Origin: a filamentous cyanobacterium ESFC-1
GTDB lineage: Bacteria > Cyanobacteriota > Cyanobacteriia > Cyanobacteriales > Spirulinaceae
DNA length: 64,000 nucleotides
Direction of reading: 5' to 3'
NCBI GenBank assembly: GCA_000380225.1
Contig: KB904821.1
Span: 2,440,657-2,504,656 of the forward strand
The notes below the pieces were generated by a model. The model was not told the origin of the DNA. It did no database searches and saw only the letters and a list, made by a program, of their open reading frames with translations. Positions 44,762 to 54,349 of this stretch are shown here, one piece after another. Within the stretch, counting starts at the first letter, position 1, and each line of letters begins with the position of its first letter. A program made the translations under genes and the position numbers.

Positions 44762-46407
44762 CTGTTATTTATATCCTCTGCTTCTGATTGAATTTGAGCT
44801 TCTTGTGCCGTGTTTTCAAATTGTTGCGGAACAGCAGAAGTATTAGGAAGTTGAGCTTGATTTTCTGATGCTTCTACACGCGATCGCGCTGGTTCGGATT
44901 GTTCTTGTTGTTTTTGTCGCGATCGCGTTTTTATAAAGTCCATAAAATCCAGAATATAGGGTGTTATCCATGCAGCGAAAATACCAACAGCTAGACCCGC
45001 AAGTAAACTAACTAAGATGGTTTCAGTAATTGGATGGGGTCGTAAGCTTGTAGGGATGAAAGTTATTTGGGTTTCTTCGGGTTTGGGTTCTTTGTAATAG
45101 GGATAAGCGGTTGCTGTGACACCAGCCCCCCCTAATGCTGCACCAACAGCAGTAATATAAATTTGCAGATCGCGATCGCGTTCTTTTTCGAGTCGTTCTT
45201 GTGTTTCTCGGTCTTCTTGGGCTTGGCGATCGCGTTCTTTTTCTACTTCTAAACGAGCGCGATCGCTTTGGGCTTGGTCGATAGCTGCCGTAGTTTGAAT
45301 AGTATTAATAAAGTCGGTAAACAAGTCTTTTCCCGGTTCGAGATAATTAAGATAGATTTGAATTTGGCTGAGGTAATGAGGACAACGATTTAGAGCAAAC
45401 TCCGACCAATTTTTGACATTATCATTAGGAGTTAAAACCCGATCCAAGCATATTTTGAAATTTTTACTATTAGTTTCTATGGTGGTATGATGAGCTTTTA
45501 AATCCCGTAAAGCGCAGCTATACTCTAATAAATTTTGAGGAATTGTTTGTAACAGTAAATTGATTTTATTTAAACGTTCTTTATCATTGTCTACTAAAAT
45601 CTGAGAAAATGTTTGTGATTTTTGCTCTAAATTACTATAGTTATTTCGGGCTTTTTTATAACAAACTAAAGCTTCTTGGTAAGCAAAAATAACTTTTTGG
45701 TGACTCCACCATAAGTCTCTAAACCAAGCATAATCTCGCTCTGCTCTTTCAAGATCGGCTTGTTGCGGTTTAGCGATAGAAATAAGAAGTATAATATTTT
45801 CGGCTTGATAAATAAATAAAGGACTATTTAAAAATTTTCCTGATTCTATTAAAGTAAATTTTAATCCAGTTTTTTTACAAAAAGCTTTAACCCAATCCTC
45901 AGCATCTTTTTTAGGGTTCAGAAAATACCTTTTTTCGCCAGTAAGCCAGAATACTTTGCCCAAGTCTGCTTGGATTTCTTCGATGAGTTTGGCAGGATAC
46001 AACGCATCAATTTCTTGAATTGAAAATTGAGAATCAGGCGTTATTGGAGAAAGAGTCAAATCAATACAGTAAGTATCGTGGAGGCGAAAGGGTTGTAAAC
46101 TTCCCGTAATTTTTAAGTCATTTCTTACCGAAATAGGGGATAAATCAATAGGTTTTTGGTTGTCGGTTAGCCATTCTGTTGTTGAGTTGTCCTGAAATTT
46201 ATATTTATTGTTTTCAGAATCGAGAGTATAACAATTTAGGTGGGATTTAAGGTTAATCAGCTCTTTAAATCCTGTTTGTTGACCAAACTCAATTAAACTT
46301 TCCCAAATGCGGTCTGCTGACGAGGTTACAGTCTCAGGAGCATCCTCTAGAGTATTCCGTGCATGAAAAGCATATAAACTGAGGTGAAAATTAGTTGTTT
46401 TGGTCAT
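44758..46407 (-). CDS. Unknown protein with coiled coil and C-terminal membrane helices, CHAT-linked
   Basis: 549 residues from the ATG at 46407, which overlaps the end of the CHAT gene by 17 nt; an earlier in-frame ATG at 46536 would lie inside that gene and is less likely. The first 370 residues are soluble and unrecognised (ISPLTPDSQFSIQEIDALYPAKL region). A charged coiled coil (about 385-420, EVEKERDRQAQEDRETQERL) leads to two hydrophobic segments (ITAVGAALGGAGVTA and ETILVSLLAGLAVGIFAAW) and a hydrophilic tail. Translational coupling to a caspase-like CHAT gene suggests it is a partner, effector or substrate; this is inference. Confidence 0.6.
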   Translation of the reverse strand: MTKTTNFHLSLYAFHARNTLEDAPETVTSSADRIWESLIEFGQQTGFKELINLKSHLNCYTLDSENNKYKFQDNSTTEWLTDNQKPIDLSPISVRNDLKITGSLQPFRLHDTYCIDLTLSPITPDSQFSIQEIDALYPAKLIEEIQADLGKVFWLTGEKRYFLNPKKDAEDWVKAFCKKTGLKFTLIESGKFLNSPLFIYQAENIILLISIAKPQQADLERAERDYAWFRDLWWSHQKVIFAYQEALVCYKKARNNYSNLEQKSQTFSQILVDNDKERLNKINLLLQTIPQNLLEYSCALRDLKAHHTTIETNSKNFKICLDRVLTPNDNVKNWSEFALNRCPHYLSQIQIYLNYLEPGKDLFTDFINTIQTTAAIDQAQSDRARLEVEKERDRQAQEDRETQERLEKERDRDLQIYITAVGAALGGAGVTATAYPYYKEPKPEETQITFIPTSLRPHPITETILVSLLAGLAVGIFAAWITPYILDFMDFIKTRSRQKQQEQSEPARSRVEASENQAQLPNTSAVPQQFENTAQEAQIQSEAEDINNS

Positions 46408-49400
46408 TGGATGACTGATTTTGACGATCGGGATCGGGTGTATTTTTTTTGATCGCTTGTTCGTACTGTTCCTGCCAAGAATTCTTTGATTTTTGCGTTT
46501 TTTGACTCCCAAAACCGCCTTTTTCTCCGGCTGCATTTACCAGCAAAGAAGCCGGGGAGATTTTAGTTTGAAAGGCTTGGTTAATGGCGGCGCGAGTCTC
46601 GTCTTGAAGCCATGTTTTCAGCATCTTTATATTGTGGTCTTCATCCTCGGTAAATTGACGGATGATAATATTTAAACTTTGCCAGTGGTCAGCAAATAAA
46701 TCGTTAGGATTGTCTCGAACGAGATCGAGAAAGGCTTGCAGTTTAGTTGTATTATCGATCATTTTTTGCTCTCCTACTCCAACCATACAAAATGCTGCCC
46801 AGTAATAGGGCGACTCATAGGGAGAATCGTTCGTTCCCCGTTCATTTTCCATATTCTCAAAGTACACTTTCAAAGCCTCGCGCCAAACATTGCTGAAAAG
46901 AGGGCATTTTTGCGTCCAGTCTTGAAAATCTGCCACTGTTGTGGTTCGCAGCCAGTTTTGAGCATTCTTCAGGCAGATCGCATATTGACCGGGATGCTTT
47001 TGGAGCAGTTCGTAAGTTTTAATTAATAACAGGGCAGTAGAAGTTTGATCCACCGACCATTGGGAAACAAGGACACTCGGACTTCCTGCCAAAATAAAAC
47101 CACTGGAAAGACTGGTATATTCGTCAGTTTCATCGAGGGCAACTTGTCCCGTTTCACAAGCCGAGAGCGTAACCAAGCTGCAATGGCTGAGGTTGAAAGA
47201 GGTAATAATTTCGGTTAGGGTGAGGACTTCATCGGCAAGCTGTAAACCTGAATTTAGCGCAGTAGTAAGGTTAAACGCACCGTGGCAAGAAAAGTAAAGA
47301 TGATGGGTTTGGGCTAAGTCTTCTCGGAGTTGTTGTTTGTTGTTATTGATGAAAAGGGCGGATTTGGTGGCTTTTTTGTGAGCGAGAATTGTGCTTTGCT
47401 CAGAATTAAAACTATTGCCAATGGTTTCGACTTCAAGTGTCGCGAATGCTAAGTCCTCTGTTGGGTTTTGGATGGCGAAAAGGCGGTCGAAGTGGGGGCG
47501 GTGGCGATTTTGGGCTTGTCGCAAAAGCTGGCAGTTGGGGGCATAGTTCACGCCGTTGCTAAACCAATCTTGTAGGGATTGGGTGGTTTGATCTTCCTTG
47601 CTGTTTGGGTCTGTACGAGTGACAGGCAGGGCATGAAGGGGGAACAAGTGTAGGAAACGGTGGGGGATGAGGATGAGGCGTTTACAGTGGGGGAAGTGCT
47701 GGAATAGGTCGTTGATGCGGTCATTGAGGTGGAGGATATCCGCGAGGGTTGCGAGGCGTTGGGCAAGGCTGTTTCGCCATTGGGTTTTGTTGGTGTAGTA
47801 GTCGGTGTAGTAGTTTTTTGTCCAATCGATGAGATTTTTGCGGTCTTCGGGGGAGGATTGCCAAAAGCGGAGGGATTGAGCAGTGAGGGTGAAGGCGAGG
47901 AAAGTGTCGCCGAGGATGTACCACTCTAGGATGACGGTTTCTTCGTCGAGGAGGGCTTGCATTTGCTGGAATTGCAGGGGATGGTAGGGGGCGAGTTTTT
48001 GGTAATCTTGCCGTAGTTGGTCGATGTGGCTGTAGTCGGGATTTTTGTCTTGGCTGAGGCGTTGGTTTTCCTGGGCAATGGCGTTGCGGAGGTGTTGTAG
48101 TTGTTGGGGAATTTCGGGGGGGATACCATTGGGATGAGTTTCGCGGATGGCGATTTCTTCAACGAGGTTGCGGGCTTTGCTGCGGTCGATATATTCTAGG
48201 GCGCTGTTGTGGTTGCCGAGTTCGAGGCTGACTTGCACGATGCCTTTATAGAGTTTATTCCATTCTTCGTTGAGTTTGCGTTTGGTTTCGTCCCCGGAAA
48301 CAATCTCACCCCGCAGATATTCGACGGTATTGAGGGCTTGGGCAAAGGTGTTGTAGGCGTTTTCGAGAGCTTTTTGTTTTTGTTCGGGGTTGTTGCTGTA
48401 GTGACGGGATAAATCTTGGTAGGCGAAGCCTAAGTTATTGAGGGTTTCGGTATAGTTTTGAGGAAAGGCTTGGCGAGTGCGGATGGTGAGGGCTTCTTGG
48501 TAAAGGCGGATCGCGTTTTCTAAGTTCTCGGCTTTCTCTCCCCGGATGCGGTCACTGTAGGCCACGGCCAAGTTATTTTGCGTCGTTGCCCAATCTTCGG
48601 GAAAAGCCTCGCGGGTATATTCTAGTAACGCCTGTTCGTAAGCCGCGATCGCGTTTTCTAAATTCTCGGCTCTCTCTCCCCGGATGCGGTATAGGTAGGC
48701 ATTTCCCAAGTTATTTTGCGTCGTTGCCCAATCTTCGGGAAAAGCCTCGCGGGTATATTCTAGTAACGCCTGTTCGTAAGCGGCGATCGCGTTTTCTAAG
48801 TTCTCGGCTCTCTCTCCCCGGATGCGATTTCTGTAAGCTTCTCCCAAGTTATTTTGCGTCATTGCCCATTTTTCGGGAAAAGCCTCGCGGGTACGCACTT
48901 GTAACGCCTGTTCGTAAGCGGCGATCGCGTTTTCTAAATTCTCGGCTCTCTCTCCCCGGATGCGGTTACTGTAGGCAACTGCCAAGTTATTTTGCGTGGT
49001 TGCCCATTTTTCGGGGAAAGCCTCGCGGGTATATTCTAGTAACGCCTGTTCGTAAGCGGCGATCGCGTTTTCTAAGTTCTCGGCTCTCTCTCCCCGGATG
49101 CGGTTACTGTAGGCATTTGCCAAGTTATTTTGCGTCATTGCCCAATCTTCGGGAAAAGCCTCGCGGGTATAGACTTGTAACGCCTGTTCGTATGCCGCGA
49201 TCGCTCTTTCTAAATTCTCGGCTCTCTCTCCCCGGATGCGGTCACTGTAGGCAATTGCCAAGTTATTTTGCGTCATTGCCCAATCTTGGGGAAAAGCCTC
49301 GCGGGTATAGACTTGTAACGCCTGTTCGTAAGCGGCGATCGCGTTTTCTAAGTTCTCGGCTCTCTCTCCCCGGATGCGATTTCTGTAAGCTTCTCCCAAG

Positions 49401-50008
49401 TTATTTTGAATAGTTGCCCATGCTGTAGCGGATGTCGCTTGTGGGAAAAAGTCTAAGGCAATGTTGTAAATGGTAATGGCAATTTCTAGATTAAGATCGC
49501 GTTGGCCTAATGGAAATTGTTGAATTAAACTGCCAAAATTGAATAAATCAATAACTGTATTTTGCGTGCCGTTATTTTGTACAAAGATTTGTATCGTTTC
49601 AAGAAAGGTCGCATTTAACTTAGTCAGATTATTGGCTAAAAGTGGATAAACCACACGCGGATTTACATTACTGTCTGAAACAGCTTGCAATACTTCCACC
49701 AAAAACTGCTCATACTCTTGAGGCGTTGCCCTTGACCCTAGAACCCCGGATTCTTGAAGAATCCGGGGTTCTGAGCCACTTGTGGGGGTTTCCGAGCCAA
49801 TCAATTGCGCCAACAACTCAACTAAAAACCGCGCCTTCTGCTCTTGTCCCGCTTCCTGCAACTGCTGTGCGAGTTGAGCGCCAACGAGGAAAAAGCCCTC
49901 ATCAATCAAATCCGAATGCTGCCCCAGAATGCGCCCCTCCTCCCCACTCGGACAGGTGAAAAGCTCTTGAATCAGCGATAGATAAGCCTGGATGCGTTGT
50001 TCGTCCAT
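46391..50008 (-). CDS. TPR-repeat CHAT-domain protease
   Basis: 1205 residues. After an N-terminal region (about 1-180) come about seven tandem TPR-like units of 46 residues, nearly identical in sequence and DNA (NAIAAYEQALLEYTREAFPEDW ...), then a helical region and a CHAT caspase-like domain with His about 908 (LYFSCHGAFN) and Cys about 950 (LVTLSACETG). A C-terminal segment of about 140 residues follows. CHAT proteases with TPRs act as activated proteases in bacterial defence and signalling systems in some characterised cases (for example Csx29). Here the downstream gene overlaps by 17 nt. The unit at residues about 79-90 is encoded by a dispersed palindrome. Confidence 0.88.
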   Translation of the reverse strand: MDEQRIQAYLSLIQELFTCPSGEEGRILGQHSDLIDEGFFLVGAQLAQQLQEAGQEQKARFLVELLAQLIGSETPTSGSEPRILQESGVLGSRATPQEYEQFLVEVLQAVSDSNVNPRVVYPLLANNLTKLNATFLETIQIFVQNNGTQNTVIDLFNFGSLIQQFPLGQRDLNLEIAITIYNIALDFFPQATSATAWATIQNNLGEAYRNRIRGERAENLENAIAAYEQALQVYTREAFPQDWAMTQNNLAIAYSDRIRGERAENLERAIAAYEQALQVYTREAFPEDWAMTQNNLANAYSNRIRGERAENLENAIAAYEQALLEYTREAFPEKWATTQNNLAVAYSNRIRGERAENLENAIAAYEQALQVRTREAFPEKWAMTQNNLGEAYRNRIRGERAENLENAIAAYEQALLEYTREAFPEDWATTQNNLGNAYLYRIRGERAENLENAIAAYEQALLEYTREAFPEDWATTQNNLAVAYSDRIRGEKAENLENAIRLYQEALTIRTRQAFPQNYTETLNNLGFAYQDLSRHYSNNPEQKQKALENAYNTFAQALNTVEYLRGEIVSGDETKRKLNEEWNKLYKGIVQVSLELGNHNSALEYIDRSKARNLVEEIAIRETHPNGIPPEIPQQLQHLRNAIAQENQRLSQDKNPDYSHIDQLRQDYQKLAPYHPLQFQQMQALLDEETVILEWYILGDTFLAFTLTAQSLRFWQSSPEDRKNLIDWTKNYYTDYYTNKTQWRNSLAQRLATLADILHLNDRINDLFQHFPHCKRLILIPHRFLHLFPLHALPVTRTDPNSKEDQTTQSLQDWFSNGVNYAPNCQLLRQAQNRHRPHFDRLFAIQNPTEDLAFATLEVETIGNSFNSEQSTILAHKKATKSALFINNNKQQLREDLAQTHHLYFSCHGAFNLTTALNSGLQLADEVLTLTEIITSFNLSHCSLVTLSACETGQVALDETDEYTSLSSGFILAGSPSVLVSQWSVDQTSTALLLIKTYELLQKHPGQYAICLKNAQNWLRTTTVADFQDWTQKCPLFSNVWREALKVYFENMENERGTNDSPYESPYYWAAFCMVGVGEQKMIDNTTKLQAFLDLVRDNPNDLFADHWQSLNIIIRQFTEDEDHNIKMLKTWLQDETRAAINQAFQTKISPASLLVNAAGEKGGFGSQKTQKSKNSWQEQYEQAIKKNTPDPDRQNQSSNDQNN
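48520..49420. repeat. 138-bp tandem coding repeats in the CHAT gene
   Basis: About seven in-frame copies of a 138-bp unit (46 codons) with very high nucleotide similarity, encoding the TPR-like array. Recent copy-number change is likely because identity extends to synonymous positions. Confidence 0.85.
49740..49772. repeat. 33-bp palindrome inside the CHAT coding sequence
   Basis: AGAACCCCGGATTCTT, G, AAGAATCCGGGGTTCT, the same 16+1+16 palindrome as at 44107. Within the gene it encodes SEPRILQESGVLG on the minus strand without disturbing the frame. Confidence 0.9.
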
Positions 50009-50120
50009 GATGAGAAAGAGAAAGCAAGGGTTTTCTCATTTGATTTTAGCTTAGGGTCAAGCCCAGAACCCCGGATTCTTGAATAATCCGGAGTTCTAAA
50101 CCCAAGCCGGGATTCTGAGA
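50009..50120. repeat. Decayed copy of the 33-bp palindrome upstream of the CHAT gene
   Basis: At 50065-50097 the palindrome recurs with a few arm mismatches, followed by a further partial copy (GCCGGGATTCTGAG). Both lie between the CHAT and sulfurtransferase genes. Confidence 0.75.
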
Positions 50121-50942
50121 CTACACCAAATAAGAACACCAATCGCTCCAACTGCCCGGATACAGCTTACCGTTAGGGATTCCGGCTAACTCCAGAGACA
50201 GTAAATTCACGCAAGCCGTGACCCCAGAGCCACAGTAAACGATAATTTCCTCTGGGGGATTTAAAGCCGTCCAGCGTTCTTTTTGGGCTGCGGGGGGTTG
50301 GAGGTGTCCGGTAGCGTCACAAGCGGTTTTCCAGGGGAGATTCACTGCACCGGGGATATGTCCGGCAATGGGGTCTATGGGTTCTCGTTCGCCGAGGTAG
50401 CGATCGCGATCGCGAGAATCAATTAAAATCGTATCGGCTAAATCTTTGCGTTGTTTAACTCCCTCAATATCCACAACCCAATCGGTTCGCAGTTGCGGTG
50501 AAAAGTGACCTTTTTTCGGTGTCGGAATGGCAGCAGTTGTCGGATAATTACCCTCTATATAAGCCGACCAACCCCCATCTAAAATCGAGACGCGATCGTG
50601 TCCTAAATAGCGTAACAGCCACCACAAACGAGCCGCAAACGCCGAGTTCGTATCGTCATAAGCGATAACGTGGGTTTCTCTAAAATTAATCCCCATCACC
50701 GCTAATTTTGCAGTAAACTGGTCTATATTAGGGAGGGGGTGGCGACCGCCGTGTTTTTGGACAGGGGCAGATAAATCTTTTTCTAAATCGAGATAATAAG
50801 CGCCGGGAATGTGACTTTCTTGGTATTGTTTTTGTCCGAGTTGAGTATCAGCCAATGCAAAGCGACAATCCACCACCACAACTTGAGGATTGTCCAACTG
50901 AGAAGCCAACCAAGCGGGGGAAACAATGTAATCTTGGGTCAT
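50121..50942 (-). CDS. Thiosulfate/3-mercaptopyruvate sulfurtransferase (two rhodanese domains)
   Basis: 273 residues from the ATG at 50942; an upstream ATG (50957) belongs to a repeat. Domain 1 (VSPAWLASQLDNPQVVVVDCRF ... GAYYLDLEKDLS) is inactive-type; domain 2 carries the active Cys in IVYCGSGVTACVNLLSLELAG. The CGSGVTA loop is found in both mercaptopyruvate and thiosulfate sulfurtransferases. It transfers sulfane sulfur to cyanide or thiols; cytosolic, no signal peptide. Confidence 0.92.
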   Translation of the reverse strand: MTQDYIVSPAWLASQLDNPQVVVVDCRFALADTQLGQKQYQESHIPGAYYLDLEKDLSAPVQKHGGRHPLPNIDQFTAKLAVMGINFRETHVIAYDDTNSAFAARLWWLLRYLGHDRVSILDGGWSAYIEGNYPTTAAIPTPKKGHFSPQLRTDWVVDIEGVKQRKDLADTILIDSRDRDRYLGEREPIDPIAGHIPGAVNLPWKTACDATGHLQPPAAQKERWTALNPPEEIIVYCGSGVTACVNLLSLELAGIPNGKLYPGSWSDWCSYLV

Positions 50943-51345
<403 letters not shown>

Positions 51346-52821
51346 ATGACGCAAATCAACGGCGTAATGATGCAATACTTCCACTGGTATATCCCCAACG
51401 ATGGGACACTGTGGAATCAAGTCCAAGAAAATGCCCAAAGCCTCCAAAATGCAGGGTTGACCGCAATCTGGCTTCCCCCGGCTTATAAAGGCATGAATGG
51501 CATTAATGATGTGGGCTATGGGGTGTACGATTTGTACGATTTGGGGGAATTTGACCAACGGGGGACAATTCGCACCAAATACGGCACGCGGGAGGCCTAT
51601 CTAGATGCGGTGAAAAGCCTACAAGCTACCGGAATGCAAGTATATGCCGATACTGTCCTCAATCATCGCATGGGAGGCGACGAAACCGAAAAAGTGAAAG
51701 CCACGCCCTTTTCTCAATCCAACCGCCTTCATCCCCAAGGAGAGCAACGCGAGATTACCAGTTTTTCTCATTTTACCTTTCCCGGTCGGCGGGGGAAATA
51801 TTCGGATTTTGAGTGGCGTTGGTGGCATTTTGACGGGGTGGATTATGACCACAACACCCAAGATAGCAGCACGATTTATTTATTTGAAGGGAAACAGTTT
51901 GATGATTATGTAGCCCTCGAAAATGGTAATTTTGCTTACTTGATGGGCTGTGATGTGGATTTCCAGAATCAAGAAGTGCGAGAGGAGATGATTCGCTGGG
52001 GTCAGTGGTATCTGGATACGACGGGGGTTGATGGGTTTCGCTTGGATGCGATTAAGCATATTTCGTCTTGGTTTTTCCCGGAATGGTTGGACGCAATGCA
52101 ACATCATGCGGGGAAAAAGTTGTTTACGGTGGGGGAATATTGGTACAGCAACCTCGAAACTCTGCATTGGTATGTGGATGCAGTGGGGGGCAGAATGTCG
52201 GTGTTGGATGTGCCGCTACATTACAATTTCCACTATGCCAGTCAATCTGGCGGTCACTACGATATGCGCTCTATCCTCGATCATACGATGATGCAGGAGC
52301 GTCCGACCCATGCGGTGACTTTTGTCGAAAATCACGATTCTCAGCCCTTACAAGCCCTAGAAGCCCCGGTAGAGCCGTGGTTTAAACCCCTGGCTTATGC
52401 GTTGATTTTGTTGCGACAGCAGGGCTATCCTTGCGTGTTTTACGCGGATTATTACGGGGCAGAATATGAGGATTGGGGGGGAGATGGTAATCGTCACAGC
52501 ATCTATTTACCGTCCCATCGCTGGCTGATTGATAAGTTTCTCTATGCGCGGCAAAACTACGCTTACGGGCCGCAGTATGATTATTTCGACCACTGGGATA
52601 TTATTGGCTGGACTTGTTTGGGGGATGAGGCTCATCCGCAAGGGATGGCGGTGATTATGAGCGACGGGCCGGGGGGTAGCAAGTGGATGGAGGTGGGTAA
52701 ATCTCAGGCTCGGTTTGTGGATTTAACTGAGCATATTAAAGAGCCTGTTGTTACGAATGAGTGGGGTTGGGGGGAGTTTTCTACGTTGGGAGGTTCGGTT
52801 TCGGTGTGGGTTGAGGTGTAG
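51346..52821 (+). CDS. Cytoplasmic alpha-amylase (GH13_5)
   Basis: 491 residues, no signal peptide. GH13 blocks: VYADTVLNHRMGG (region I), GVDGFRLDAIKHISS (nucleophile Asp), FTVGEYW (acid/base Glu) and VTFVENHDSQP (third Asp); NGVMMQYFHWYIPNDG at the start and calcium-type residues match liquefying/cytoplasmic amylases. It hydrolyses internal alpha-1,4 bonds of glycogen or maltodextrins inside the cell. Monocistronic, with inverted-repeat elements downstream. Confidence 0.93.
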   Translation: MTQINGVMMQYFHWYIPNDGTLWNQVQENAQSLQNAGLTAIWLPPAYKGMNGINDVGYGVYDLYDLGEFDQRGTIRTKYGTREAYLDAVKSLQATGMQVYADTVLNHRMGGDETEKVKATPFSQSNRLHPQGEQREITSFSHFTFPGRRGKYSDFEWRWWHFDGVDYDHNTQDSSTIYLFEGKQFDDYVALENGNFAYLMGCDVDFQNQEVREEMIRWGQWYLDTTGVDGFRLDAIKHISSWFFPEWLDAMQHHAGKKLFTVGEYWYSNLETLHWYVDAVGGRMSVLDVPLHYNFHYASQSGGHYDMRSILDHTMMQERPTHAVTFVENHDSQPLQALEAPVEPWFKPLAYALILLRQQGYPCVFYADYYGAEYEDWGGDGNRHSIYLPSHRWLIDKFLYARQNYAYGPQYDYFDHWDIIGWTCLGDEAHPQGMAVIMSDGPGGSKWMEVGKSQARFVDLTEHIKEPVVTNEWGWGEFSTLGGSVSVWVEV

Positions 52822-52873
52822 TTAAGACGGTATCTCCTGTCCCGATAACCCGCCCTACGCTAATACTTTAAAC

Positions 52874-53060
52874 GGTGGGTTACGGCGGATTCGTGGATTA
52901 CAGTCATAGCCTAGATTCTAGCCGCCTAACCCACCCTACAATAAAGCACACTTTTAGCTGTGTCACGACACTACTGTCGTGACACATCTTAAACGGTGGG
53001 TTACGGCGGATTCGTGGATTACAGTCATAGCCTAGATTCTAGCCGCCTAACCCACCCTAC
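52874..53060. repeat. GGTGGGTTACGGCGG elements, tandem copies B and C
   Basis: Copy B at 52874-52972 and copy C at 52995-53060 share an identical core of about 66 bp, repeated at a 121-bp interval. A CTTTTAGCTGTGTCACGACAC tail and its inverted counterpart GTGTCGTGACA-like segment lie between them. Confidence 0.88.
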
Positions 53061-53107
53061 TGCTGAAAAAACTGATAACTGAAAAAAACCCGCCCCTACA
53101 CGCCGAA

Positions 53108-53932
53108 TTAAAGGATTTTTTCGAGACCGTAAACTAGGTTTTTGAGTTCGGTGACTTTGCGGATGGCCAGGAGAACTCCGGGCATATAGGCGGCGCGATC
53201 GGTGTTATCGTGGCGGAGGGTGTAGATTTGACCGGGTGCGCCGAAGATGATTTCTTGGTGGGCGATTAAGCCGGGTAAACGGACGCTGTGAATGCGGATG
53301 TTTTCGTCTGCGGTACTGCCTCTAGCCCCTGGCAGTTTCTCGCTTTCTTCGACTTCGGGGGGATTGTAGGTTTTGCCCATGTCTGCGAGCATTTGGGCGG
53401 TTTTAACGGCGGTTCCACTGGGTGCGTCGGCTTTTTGGTTGTGATGCAGTTCGATGATTTCGACGTGATCGAAGTATTGAGAGGCTTGTAGGGCGGCTTT
53501 CTGCATTAAAATTACGCCAATGCAAAAATTTGGGACAATGAGTACGCCTGTGCTGGCTTTTTCGGCAAATTTGCCCAAGTCTCTGAGTTGGTCGGGGCTG
53601 AGGCCGGTTGTTCCCACGACGGGACGAATGCCATAGGCGATCGCGGTGCGGGTGTTTTCGTACACGCTATCGGGATGGGTAAAGTCTACCATAACCCCTT
53701 GGATTGTTTCTTGGGTGGCGACTACCAGAATGCTTTGTAAGTCGTTCAGAATGGGGACTTCGAGGGTTCCGCAGCCAATGATTTCCCCGACATCTTGACC
53801 GAGGTATTCAGGGTTGAGGTCTACTGCACCGACGAGCATCATATCATCGGCTTGAGATACGGCTTTGATGACTTCGCGCCCCATTTTACCTAATGCGCCG
53901 TTGACAACAACAGGAATGCGATCGTTTGCCAT
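53108..53932 (-). CDS. dapB: 4-hydroxy-tetrahydrodipicolinate reductase
   Basis: 274 residues from the ATG at 53932 ([21 protein letters not shown]); an earlier ATG at 53971 would add a leader not typical of the family. Nucleotide motif [30 protein letters not shown], the catalytic [13 protein letters not shown] (family motif E-L-H-H-x-x-K-x-D-x-P-S-G-T-A) and [14 protein letters not shown]. It reduces HTPA in lysine and diaminopimelate synthesis. Single gene. Confidence 0.94.
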   Translation of the reverse strand: MANDRIPVVVNGALGKMGREVIKAVSQADDMMLVGAVDLNPEYLGQDVGEIIGCGTLEVPILNDLQSILVVATQETIQGVMVDFTHPDSVYENTRTAIAYGIRPVVGTTGLSPDQLRDLGKFAEKASTGVLIVPNFCIGVILMQKAALQASQYFDHVEIIELHHNQKADAPSGTAVKTAQMLADMGKTYNPPEVEESEKLPGARGSTADENIRIHSVRLPGLIAHQEIIFGAPGQIYTLRHDNTDRAAYMPGVLLAIRKVTELKNLVYGLEKIL

Positions 53933-54042
53933 TATTCTAAGTTTCTCCAGGGAAAATGCCACAACTACCAATTTTAGAGCATTTGGGGGGGAGGGGTTGG
54001 CGCGATCGCGCTCGTTAGGTTTTTTTGAATATACTTTGGTAA

Positions 54043-54273
54043 CGACGATTTTGGGAACATTGGATTCGAGATGAAGCCGATTTCACCAGACATTGTGATT
54101 ATATCCATTACAATCCCGTGAAGCATGGGTTATGCAAGCAAGCGAGAGATTGGCAGTATTCCAGTTTTCATCGCTATGTTGCACGGGGTATTTATGAAGA
54201 AGATTGGGGAATGAATCGAAGACTTTATGCCTTCAGTTTGGGAGTACGATGCGTTATCAACGCATCCTACTGA
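54043..54273 (+). pseudogene. Remnant of a REP-associated tyrosine transposase (RAYT)
   Basis: 76 codons in frame from 54043, ending at TGA 54271-54273. The sequence [30 protein letters not shown] and WQYSSFHRYVARGIYEEDWG is the typical C-terminal half of RAYT/Y1-transposase-like proteins. The N-terminal half with the HUH motif is missing (an in-frame stop lies at 54040). It is followed by a REP palindrome at 54244-54270. Confidence 0.75.
54244..54270. repeat. REP-like palindrome next to the RAYT remnant
   Basis: GTACGATGCGTT-ATC-AACGCATCCTAC, 12-bp arms with one mismatch. A perfect version lies at 55466-55492. Confidence 0.8.
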
Positions 54274-54349
54274 AGAAAATTTCTTCACAAAGACGGTGTA
54301 ATTTCAGAGGAAACAATGTAAGGATGAGACGATAATTATTAGAGTTTTA

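Noticed and set aside
46408..46536. Extended N-terminus of the CHAT partner
   Set aside because: It would overlap the CHAT gene by 146 nt and is Lys/Arg-rich shadow sequence; the ATG at 46407 is preferable.
48586..49413. A 275-codon open frame on the plus strand with repeated sequence
   Set aside because: It is antisense to the tandem TPR-coding repeats of the CHAT gene, and its repetitiveness only mirrors them.
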